This document shows, in pieces, positions 49,414 to 60,500 of a stretch of 64,000 nucleotides of DNA. The stretch comes from Siphonodentalium dalli (Eukaryota; Mollusca; Scaphopoda; Gadilida; Siphonodentaliidae). The notes below the pieces were generated by a model that was not told the DNA's origin, did not search any database, and worked only from the letters and a program-made list of their open reading frames with translations. Every line of letters begins with the position of its first letter. Within the stretch, counting starts at the first letter, position 1. Location of the stretch: NCBI GenBank assembly GCA_032622095.1, contig CP136067.1:56461899-56525898 (forward strand). The letters are read 5' to 3'. Made by a program: the position numbers and the translations under genes.

Positions 49414-52400
49414 TTACGCGTATTTGAAATTTAAACTTGATAACCATGCAACACGCACATAACATGGTATATGGGTAGTATGTCCGTGTCCATAGATGAT
49501 ATGCCTGTGATAATGGCGCACCCATTGCAAACTTGCCCATATCGGGTGGGGGGGGGGCTGAGAAAATCCAGCGTATTGGCGCACACGATTGGATAGCGAA
49601 ATAAACTGGAGATTCACAATTTGTTTTTTTAAAGGTGCTTTTAAAGAGCGTTTTAATTTATGACAGATTCTGTTCTTGAACAATTCGCATTACTATATCA
49701 GTGTTGAAACAAGCCACATCTACGCCAACTTAATACACTTGTGATAGCTTCAATAGTTAGTGTGCCTAACTCCTTTGAATATCTCGATATACGCACATCG
49801 GGGAGCATCTCGTTAGCGTGCTCAACCTTTCATACAGTCGATACACTGCGTAATACAATATCCACGCGATACCCCACTGAGAGGCACAAAGAACCCCAAT
49901 TAGGCCAGACAGATTTCCCGTGACATCTTCAATGGATATCCATCGCAGGACAATACGAAGTGGTCCGAGTCGATCCATCAAAAAGACTTCTTTCAAGTTT
50001 CTCGTCGATTCATCGAGTGCCTCTATTATAATAGCAAGACCCTGTGCGCATGCTTGCGTTATCTGAGGATGTAACCAGTGGGGACGCGTGTCGATATTGG
50101 GTGTGGAGATGTCTCGCCCATGTACCCACTATACCTACAAGTAGAAACCAGCTAATTAATCAAATGTCAAGTTTCCTTCGTATTTGCTGGCCAGTGGCTT
50201 GGTTTTATTTGTAGTCGTTTCAGCCACAAGGTCATATCATGACGTCAGTACTAGTTTTACGGGTGGAGAAGAGACAACGTTCAGGTTTATTTTCTACTGA
50301 AACTCACTTCACTCCACGAATAATTGATAATAATTATTCCATTTCATCTCATTTAGAACATCAATCATGACTGTGTGTTGTGGCGTAAAACGAGAGTCGG
50401 CAAGCTCGAGTTGTAACTGGCGGCAAAAAAAAAAACGAATGAGATAAAGGCGCTATCAATCACGGGCCTCGTTGGTTCTGTGTTTATCACACACCGACAG
50501 TCACTATATTTTACCATCATATAACTGCTTGTGTTTGGTTTCCATGCTAGTTAGTAATCCACTTCCCACAATACGAGGTTGAATTATTGTAGTACCGACT
50601 GGGGGTTGTGTGGCATGACTTCGTTGACGTCGCGCAAGCTAATGGGGTAGCTCTATATATATGTGAAATTACCACACAGGCTGTAGTAACGTAATCAACT
50701 GATAGGTGTGTAATAATCGACCGCAAATCGTGTATGACAAACCTCCACCATGTTGGCAAGCATTTGTTCAGGTACATGCATAATGAGCCTGTTATTAGTA
50801 ACTCTTCAATCGGCGATTATTCAGACGTTGTCTTAAAGTGTGTACCGACAGATGGCAGCGTCTCATTCACACGACTACAGCTATACATCTGTTCAGTACA
50901 ATACACTTTTGACAAACGGGGTGACTAATGAGTACTGTATAGCCAAGAATTTCAGCACGTACAGTCAATTGTTACTTCAATTAAAAAATTCCATTGCAGG
51001 TGTGTTGCCGGGAATATTAGGAAACAAAATAATATCTCCCGCATGGTACTCCATAACAAATGGTCTGGAATTTACATAGTGGTGTAACATGTAGGATCCA
51101 TTCTTGCTCGAATTGAGCTATGAATATTTAATGACACTATCAGTATTTGAATCGTAGTATGCTAGCATCTGATGTGGCCAGGTGGTATTTCTACCGAATA
51201 TCACCGATCGATGGCGAAACTCGCGATGTTTAACACATTATCGATCAGGATGGTCAGTGCATTCGTGTTTTAAAAATGCTGACCAGACATGTGTCGTATT
51301 TTGTGACTTACCTAACAGTATGCTTACTTATTTGAATCATAAAGTGAGTAAAATTAAGTGTATACCACCAATCCACGCCGTACATAATCACGCTAAGTAA
51401 ATATACCAAATTTTAAGGCTGTAGCTCGATGCTAACACTAATTAATAATCCCTCAATGTTAATATTAATATTTTGCATTATGTAATTAGCATATATATAT
51501 ACTTAATAACGTGAGGGACTAAATAATACATATACCCAATATTTCATTTTCTTTATATTTATTTTTATAACTAATGGAAATTTAATATAACTAAATAACA
51601 CAACATTCATAAAACCATTCACTCCACACTCTTTTTTCTCTTCTACCTTTCTACAGTCTCAAAAAAAAAAAACGAACGAGACAAAAACTGTTTTATTACC
51701 AACCATTAACTGTAATATACTACATGTATTATCATAATGTATTTGTTTTTTTTTTCAAATAAAAATTTATAAAAAAACAAAACAAAAACAGTCAGTGCAT
51801 GGGCACCACACACAATTCCCATTAGACTTGTTGGTTTACCCCTTTGAATATTAAATCGACTTTCCCAGTTAGTTCCATAATATATATGGTGGAATTGTCC
51901 AGTTTTCGTGTGCAGGGACGTTTAAAGATAGCGTATAAGCTGACGACATGCAGAGAAACACGCTAAGGATCCATCCGTGGGGATATTCAGCTAATAAGTT
52001 CAACAATCAGTTTGTTGAACTTCTTCGCCGAACATCACTGTATATGATTAAATAGGGACAGAACGTCTATCATTCTTAATGTATAGGTGATAGGGACATT
52101 GAGGTTTTTTTTTTACCATGGAATAGTTAGATTCATGTGTATGTAATAATATATGATGGCAAATGGTCAATCACTGCAGTTACATTGCATGCGTTGCACC
52201 CATCTCATTACAAACACCGCTAAGAGTTTACCACGGGGTACACAAGAACACTTATGCTTGTTTGGTTTTTTATCATCGAGGACGCATGAAGCAACTTCGC
52301 CAATTCAGGTGTGTGTGCGGGGGGGGGGGGGGCTTTGGAGCATCACATGGTTACTCCACTATTGTTGTTAAATTTTCCTATATAGGGTCTATCCGGCCCG

Positions 52401-52780
52401 AGACGCAGTATAATATATATAGCTTGATACTTTAATTATTACTCTACGGTGTTAGTTTATCTACTTTCAGTCTATTAAACTCTGCGAGTATACATGTATA
52501 TATATGCCGCGTGTGAATGCAATATAGTAAATGACAAACAATGAACACCCCAAAGCAGGGGCGGCGGATCAGGGGATAGTCAAAAGTGACCTTTGGACGG
52601 GTTTGTCCCCATTTCTTCCGTTCAAAGAGTTCGCATGACCATGCACTTCAAAATTGTATACAATGCAAATATAGAACATGCGAAGGTGGTTAACAGTGAA
52701 CATTTGTATCAACCGCTGTCAAATATTCGTGGAGATTTCGCAATTCACTGGTATAGTAAGGACGTTTATCTATGGTAGTC
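49414..52780. other. Intron 2, no gene recognised
   Basis: Contains homopolymer runs (G at about 49545 and 52320; A at about 50426 and 51661) and scattered 60-90-codon frames without domains. A TAAAGAGCGT motif lies at about 49641. Confidence 0.5.
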
Positions 52781-52789
52781 GTAAAATTC

Positions 52790-53141
52790 AACATATCCTC
52801 GTGCAATACGCACATAATCGACATATGAAGTGAAATAGCTACATAATGTGATTATTTGATTCCGAAATAAGCAGATAATGGAGTCGTGTCAGTTATTTCT
52901 TTCTATTGCGCGGGCCGCAGTGAAAACACATGTTAAAGAGCGTACACCTGAAACGTCGTGAGTTGGCATAGTGTTTCATTGTGCGCAGATAATCTGCATA
53001 TAATCATCTCATTATTAGTGACTGAACGCTCTCATTTTTAGCACATTATCGACTCAAAACGAGGTGATTCTCAGCAGATTATCAACGTGGAACAAGTTGT
53101 ATTGTAAGCAGATAATGTGCGGATTTTTGGGAAAACAGGCT
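52790..53141. mobile_element. hAT-like MITE (copy D, best preserved), 352 bp
   Basis: GTAAAATTC flanks both sides (52781-52789 and 53142-53150), consistent with an 8-bp target duplication plus one shared base. Ends: AACATATCCTCGTGC at the left and GGGAAAACAGGCT at the right. The core contains an inverted repeat around GCACATTATCGACTC, the TTAAAGAGCGTACA motif, and a GCGCGGGCC block. Copies A (23602), B (31641) and C (34490) share this order. No ORF. Confidence 0.88.
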
Positions 53142-53150
53142 GTAAAATTC

Positions 53151-53884
53151 TTCAGAGCCAAACAATTCGTTTCGCAAAATATAACGACGAAGATTATGAT
53201 TTCTGATCTCGACAATGCGTTGACTCCTTGAGATATTCTGTGTACGAAGCTTGATAAGTGATGACTATGTGATACAACAAAAATAATTGACTGAGTGACT
53301 GTATCACTAAATCAAGTAATATATATACAAACCGAAGAAATTAATAGTCTACCCGCAATGACGGTTAGGACATCACGGCAACACTGTTAGAACATGGGCT
53401 GACTTTGATGAGATCCTGCACATAACTACATGACATAATACCCTAAAGGTGTTCGCAAATCTATCCGCGTTTTGCGAAACGTCAGTAATCCTAATCGTCG
53501 TCATTATCTTTTGTGAAACGAATTTTATTTCACCTCACGTGAATTTTACGGATATGAATAGTTACCCAATCCGCGAGTTGCGAAACCTACCTACTATTTC
53601 GTTTCGCAAAACAAATGGCGGAGAGGATTAGGACTACTGGACAGCACATGGCGCATGGCTAATCGTGCGCATTAATATGTTTGCTTGCTTGCACGATCTT
53701 ACACATTAAGCACAGCGTGTACAGTACTTTTATATTCATCGGCCAATTTGAGGTTATATTATATAGATGTCTGATGCTTCATAACTGATGGCTGTATGAT
53801 AAAATACAATTAATTGACTGTTTGTATCTTTACATAAAGTGCGCATAATTTTATGACATAATCGCACAATATGATGACGTAATG
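53151..53884. other. Spacer with a 157-bp inverted-repeat structure at 53483-53639
   Basis: CAGTAATCCTAATCGTCGTC at 53483 pairs imperfectly with GGATTAGGACTACTG ending at 53639. Inside, TTTTGTGAAACGAA pairs with TTTCGTTTCGCAAAA. It may be another small fold-back element, but no TA or other target duplication is visible. Otherwise nothing is recognised. Confidence 0.4.
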
Positions 53885-54350
53885 CCCTAAATGATTGATT
53901 GAGGGTTTAACGTCGTTTTAGCCGTTAGACCATATCACGACCAAGAACAGAATCAGGTACACAAAGATCGTAGCGAAGCAACTATGTGCATATCAGATAG
54001 TGGATTAGATTAAAACAATGCAATGAGCTGTGTACAAACAAAAACACACAAGAACAATGTTTCCATTTGGAGTCAGGAATATAAATTCAAGAACTGACTA
54101 GTGTGTAATCATCATACAAACGTATACGAGAAGTACAAGCATATATAATGAATAGCAAATAAATAACACAAAATTACCAAGGATCGAAATATGTAAAGTA
54201 GCTTTTAATATCAGATTTTGCATTGATAAGATATTTATAATATTTTATGATTCGCGCATGAACCTTTTCCAATGCATGAAGCTGACGGTCGGGTCACTCG
54301 GGTGGGAAAGGCAGAATGTCATCCTTCACCCAACCAACAGCTTCAATCAA
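53885..54350. repeat. Dispersed repeat with TGATTGATTGAGGGTTTAACG head
   Basis: It begins ATGATTGATTGAGGGTTTAACG and ends CGGGTCACTCGGGTGGGAAAGGCAG...CACCCAACCAACAGCTTCAATCAAC. Such 'gattgattg...tttaacg' repeats are familiar from molluscan DNA; I know this only as a style, not as a specific family. Only the TTGATTGATTG piece recurs here (about 24102). Confidence 0.4.
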
Positions 54351-54989
54351 CAAATACTGTTTTTTTTAAGAGTTAATCGTTTCTGATCAATAATCTGGTC
54401 AAACTGTACCTCTTTTTCTGAGAGTCGAAACGTTGGGGTGACTTTGGCGAGTTTTGTTTCGAAGCAACATGCGATTGTTGATTTGGAACAATAGGATCAA
54501 CTTGCATATATTGTTTCGGAGGAAATGTCTCAACGGCAGAAGCCGTATACATTACCTGGGTCTGGAACAGGAAAAATATCAGTCGCCTCAACTTGTGTTC
54601 CTAGTTATATACAGGCGAGTTTGGTTTGACTGTGTCTGAGGGCTGGCATCAACTCACTTTTTTGTAGACACGATTGATGAGTATGTGACCTCTGGAATGG
54701 ATTGTCGAGAACCAACTATTTGCTAGGCATCTATATATGACAGATGCTTCTCAGCTTTACATCGTTGAATCTTGAATTCATAGTCCCAAATGGGACACGA
54801 ACGATCCATTGCAGCATGTGAACCTTGACTGTTTGAAATTTTTAAAGATTTGTGCAATCCTTATGATTATGACCAGAAATAGAACATCGTACACCTATTA
54901 TTTCTTTATTTTTTCAATGGCCATACACGTGACTGACATTTAAAACATCGCAATGGGTTTGGAACATATATGCTTAAATCCGTCTTCAT
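54351..54989. other. Intron 2, no feature recognised
   Basis: Complementary 61- and 72-codon frames at 54373-54639 shadow each other. No domain. Confidence 0.5.
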
Positions 54990-56540
54990 ATAACCAACCT
55001 TCAATGTCGGTGAATGTTCGCAACGATTGAAAGTCAGAATAAAACTATTCAAAATGTTTGTTTATCCATCAACTGTCTTTGTAAATATACGGACTTCTGT
55101 AACTCCCTCTGGTGTTAAAGGCACGTGAGGCCTTAGTTGTCGAAAATATTCATATTTGTTCTAATCACCGTAAACAGAAAAACATTAAAACGCATACAGT
55201 TTCGTTCATATATACCATGACCATCACGTAAACAGCATGTTATCATAAAGACATACTATATTTTACCTAGGCAAGAGTCTGATTGTGTTACATAAGACAG
55301 CACAATGCTACTGTCTAATCACAAACACATGGCATAAGTGCTCTTTATTAGTTCCATATCAGGAATTCACCAACAAATAACGCCCTTTATGTTTACCATC
55401 ATAATATAAACAAACACCAGAAAAGTTACTTTTTATGCTTTTGTTTACATAACAATGGTCAAACATTTGACAATAACATACTGTTTATGCGATATTTCTT
55501 ATTTGTATACGGACAAAGTCTGTCTACATTTTGATGTTCTTTCTGTTTGTGGCGGTTTTTGACGGGTGGAAATATTTTCACTGGATACCCACCGCCAAGG
55601 CCAACCGTACCTGTAACTCAGCCAATATATCTGACTCAGAAGAATAAGATATATCACGAGTTCTCAACATAACTCTGCTGCTGTTCAATGTATTGTGATT
55701 AGTAATCATCACTGTTGTTTGTGCAATAGATGTTAATAGCATAAGAGCGTCAAAAATGAATGTTTCTTTTACATTCGATCAGAAGAAGCTTAGTGGCCCA
55801 GTCCTGATCGGTTTGACATATTTTAATTGTCCGGCTATGCTTTGTGGCGTTTTATCAATCACAAATACAGAAGTTCTCTTTACATCTGGATCAAAACCAA
55901 GGTACCAAGTACTCAGGATAGACATCAGCATCAGTGGAACTTGGCGAGTGGTCAATCTTACGTTTTTTGTTTGTTATGGGTTGCCATAATTATGAAAAGC
56001 AAATAATCGACAACTAGCCCAGCAGCCGCTTCGGAATACCCTTGGAATTATGGTCGGGCCGAAGACTGGTACATAGCTGAAGCAGTGACCCGTTTAGTCA
56101 CTACATATAGCAGCTTCCACGTACCTCCCCACGATGAGGCAGACGTGAACAGTACGATGTTGAAACATTTAACAGTCATCAAGACGAAACGCAAAGAGAC
56201 AACACACCATACATGAGAAACAGATCAGACAAATAGACACCAAAAACAAACAAAAAACAACAGAGAGCAGAACTGTAATCCGAAACACTGTGGACATGCG
56301 CGACTAGGTATTGGTTGAGCCGGGTCAACCCGACCACCCGTCTTGAAGAGATGCAGGACCACAGAGGACCATGAGCTGAGCCGTATCCGCAGATCGAGGC
56401 CTCACGTGATGCGGCCGCCCTAATAACCCCAGGACGTATACACTTCACCTCATGGGATGCAACCCACGGCAAACAGAGTGCCACATTTTGGGATTCTTAC
56501 CCCTCGCAGTAGGGCCTATTCTACCCAGGCCCATACGGGG
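54990..56540 (-). mobile_element. Decayed non-LTR retrotransposon: 5' UTR and ORF1 (copy 2), interrupted
   Basis: Minus-strand homologue of 24200-25629, with the same 5' terminus at 56540 (CCCCGTATGGGC). The leader has almost the same length (about 553 bp), and the ATG stands at 55987. ORF1-like protein includes GFDPDVKRTS and SIAGQLKYVKPIRTGP. A TTAA-flanked MITE (55119-55612) sits in the downstream part: left of it CTTCTGTAACTCCCTCTGG matches TCAGTTATGACTCCCTGTGG of copy 1, and right of it GATATATCACGAGTTCTCAAC matches GATATATAGCGGGTTCTCGAC. There is at least one frameshift shortly after the ATG. Confidence 0.6.
55119..55612. mobile_element. piggyBac-like MITE, 494 bp, inserted in a retrotransposon remnant
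   Basis: Opposite orientation to 12447-12940 and of identical length. TTAA stands at 55115-55118 and a mutated GTAA at 55613-55616. Ends: AGGCACGTGAGGCCTT and AAGGCCAACCGTACCT. The interior matches the other copy nearly base for base in long stretches (for example CCAGAAAAGTTACTTTTTATGC, GACAAAGTCTGTCTACATTTTGATG). It is the younger insertion, since it splits the ORF1 remnant. Confidence 0.85.
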
Positions 56541-57525
56541 TCCTAATGCCCTAAACGTAGTCATAACTCTATCGGTACGTTTTGCGAAAACTCTTTTAAC
56601 CGAATAACCATAAATATGTATCATATGCCCGTTATGTGTGGTAAACCGACAAAGCAAACAAAGTGCGCGCAGTTGTGATAACCGTAAGCGATGTCACTCT
56701 ATTTCTGATGCCACCCGCCGGTTGGCAGTTGTTTCTGGTTCTCGTGCTCAAAATGAAGAGTTAGTGCACTTATATATATATAATTGTTGCAGCAATGTGT
56801 CCTGGGATGTTTATCGAAAACTTAATCTTCAAAAATGAAGCTAAATCTTCCGCATATAGTGTATTTAACCAAAAACAGAATAAACCAATAAGCGTACAAG
56901 ATCACAGTATTAGTTCGATATAGTTCTGTTCTTTTTATGAGCGTTCAATTATAGTTTTTTTTTATTTAATTTAAAGAATTTACCTGTTAAAAACGAGTCA
57001 CCAAGTTATGATATACCATTGATCTCCCTTGTAATATAATTGTAGACACAATTCAATATGGATGTCCTGTTTACTATAGATGCAAATAAGTGAGCAAGTC
57101 TTCATAATTTCATGTGTAAAGAACTTATATTTCTATTAATGTGGTAAAACAATTGTCAACTCAGCGCCACATGAAACGTACATGCAATTCCTGTGCGAAC
57201 TCATTGCACTATATATTTCAATTGAACACTGCATTTCTTTGTAATTGACAATGTACACTAATTGCGAAAATGTATTGAGTGCTTCACGTGCTTTTGACAT
57301 ATTCCGTGAAAGGATAAGTAAATGTTCAATAATGTCATATACATGATCCAACGGACCCTTTTGAGAGCCGTTATTTGACAATGTTCCGTAAACCTCCGGC
57401 GAATGGTTTCTGAGACCTTTTTGATTTATGTATATGATCATATATGAAGTATGCACCCGTTTTGGTGCCAAATCAGGTAAGGCAGCATAATTATATATAA
57501 GCATGAAATTATTTAGAAAAGGAAA
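56541..57525. other. Intron 2, no gene recognised
   Basis: A 122-codon minus-strand frame (57136-57504) has no known domain and no splice context. AT-rich. Confidence 0.5.
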
Positions 57526-60500
57526 TTGATTGTGTGTCGTTCCATTGAGAATGGCTGCAAGTTAGTTCGATATTTTGTCAGGAACTCGACACATAAACTG
57601 TCCGACAAACACGCGCCCCAACTACATGGAGCGCAACACAATATTGCCGGAAATATTCAACCAACATTCATGTATATTGCTGTTCATGTTATTTTTATTC
57701 TCATATCTACAACATGTAAGTTTCACACATATATTAGCTACAAAAAACTGCCTGCTATCAACCCCTTAGGTCCTTTGGGCCACACCAGCATCATGCTATT
57801 AGGATTGATCGTGTATAGCCCAAGACTTGCCCTTAATGTGTCTGATTCTTGGATACGGATTTTTATTCCGTGTTCATATTGTAATGATTAGTCTGGAAAC
57901 ATATAGGGCAAGAATTGGGTCGTACTACGGTAGAGCTTTCAAGGGGACAAGAGACAAACCATTAAGCCCATTGCATCTTTGAATTTACTTTCATATATTA
58001 CATTAAGGGCGCGAGGTATATCTCAGGAAATTGCGTTTTTGACAGTTGTAATGCACTTTATGCTTGATCTCAATTGCACACTGCCTTACCAAATTGCGTA
58101 TAAATTTGAAATGATGTCGGAAAACTCAGGCATAACTGAAAGTATCGTGCGAAATACTATTGTTTTTGCATTGCATCTAAAACAACTATTAAAAACTAAA
58201 TATTCCAAAATGAAAAATAAAACATATAGGGCGTTACTTCAGAAATACATGCGAAGGAAACATCGCGATGTTACAAATAGTATAACAAATCTTTCCAGAA
58301 CTATTGCACTTACCATAATTGGATTAATAAGGCGAGCATTTGATATAAAAATTAATCCAGGTCCTACCGCAGATAACTATGAACAGACATTCTCCATTAT
58401 GTGTTTGAATATACAAAGTTTGCTTCCAAAATTAGACGTTGTGGCGATAGAAGCATCTAGTTACGATATTGTCTCATTCACTGAAACCTGGCTCACTGAA
58501 CAAACTTCGAATGCAGAACTGAGCATACTCGGGTTCCATGCCCCAGAGAGATTAAATAGACCCACATTAGGAGGAGGAGTGGCTGTGTATATAAAGGATT
58601 CGTACTATTTTAGGAGACGTGCTGATCTAGAAACTCCGGAAATCGAATGTATCTGGGTGGAAGTCATGCTTTCGTCGTCAACAAAGTTTCTACTTGGTAC
58701 ATTATATAAACCTCCAAATCTACCAGTAGATACATGGGAGAAAATATATTCAAATATAGATATGGCCCTTGGAGACAGGAAAGTTATTCGTCACGTGATT
58801 CTAACTGGCGACTTCAATTCCAATCAACTTCCATCTGAATCAAAATATGTTAAATATATTCGTAATCGATTCGGAATGGAACAGTTAATCAAAGATCCAA
58901 CTCATTTTACAGAGAGTTCATCTTCTCTCATAGACTTATTTTTAACAAATCAAGGACAATTTGTTAAACATAGCGAAGTTATTGACCCTTTCTTCTCAGA
59001 TTTGACTCGATTTCACTGTCCAATAGTGATGTATTTGAATTTTCGTATAGAGAAATCGAGTGGAATCGTGAAAAGGAAGGTATGGGACTACTCAAGAGCA
59101 GATTATAATGCAATGAATGCCGAATTTGAAAATTGGAATTACAAGAAAGAACTATCTAATACCCCATACATCGAATTAGCGAATATATTGACAAATAAAA
59201 TAAATGAAATAACATTGCAATATATACCAAACAAACAAGTAACTACTCGCCAAAATGAAAAAGAATGGATGAATAACGAAATCCGTGGTATGATAAGGCA
59301 GAGAAAACGATTATACAAGGCAGCCAAACGGAAATGTTCTCATGATGCTTGGGCAAAATATAAATCACAACGAAATTCTGCTATTTCGGCTATCAGACGG
59401 GCCAAACAATCTTATTGCGCCAAAACCCAAAGTATATTGGGAAGTTGCTTCACTGAATCCTCACTTTGGTGGAAAACTTTGAATAAATTAATGAAACCGG
59501 AACCTAAGCCTATTATACCAGCACTCATATTTAACGATGAATTGATAAATGACAACTTACAAAAAGCCAACACCTTCAACAAATACTTTTGTTCTATATC
59601 GTCATTGCCAAACGAAAGGGAGATAGAGTTACCTCGCTTTGACCAGTTAACAGAAAGCGAACTAAGTGACATAGAAATCGACGACGAACTTGTTCACAAA
59701 TGCCTACGGTCAATTAAGACGTCAAAAGCCTCCGGTTATGATGGCATAAGCCCAAAAGTATTGAAAAACTGTGCCTCTTCCTTAACTGCACCATTAAGAT
59801 TTATTTTTAATATTTTTTTAAAACATGCATACTTTCCCATTGAGTGGAAGAAGGCAAATGTATGTCCAATCTTTAAAAAAGATGACCCTTGTATACCGTC
59901 AAACTATCGCCCTGTTTCCCTTCTGAGTTGTCTCTCTAAAATCTTTGAAAAATGCATATACCGTCGCCTGTCAGACTATTTGCGTGAACACAAATTGTTG
60001 TCCGATCTGCAATCAGGGTTTACTCCCAACGACAGTACTGTGTTTCAATTAATCGACATATACCACTATATCATATCATCACTAGATGAGGGGAAAGAAA
60101 TAAGATATGTCTTTTGCGATATTAGTAAAGCTTTTGATAAGGTCTGGCATCGAGGACTGCTCTTTAAATTGAAAGGAATGGGAATAACAGGAAATATGTA
60201 TAAACTTCTTGAGAATTACTTGGAATCCAGAGAGCAGAGAGTTACAATCAATGGTGTGAGCTCTAATTGGATGCCTGTTTCAGCTGGAGTCCCCCAGGGG
60301 TCCTTACTCGGCCCTCTGCTATTTTTGGTCTACATAAATGATATTGTTGGAGGGATAACTACCAATATTCGCCTATTTGCGGATGATACTTCCCTTTTTC
60401 TTGCCGTTGAAGACCCCACCCTTGCTGCCAATGTAATGAACCAAGATATACAGCGAATATATGAATGGTCGCAAATCTGGGCCGTTAAATTTAATCCATT

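Noticed and set aside
55756-55989. 77-codon plus-strand frame as a gene
   Set aside because: Antisense shadow of the ORF1 remnant on the minus strand.
57136-57504. 122-codon minus-strand frame as a gene
   Set aside because: No domain, no splice context, and adjacent to a retrotransposon on the other strand.
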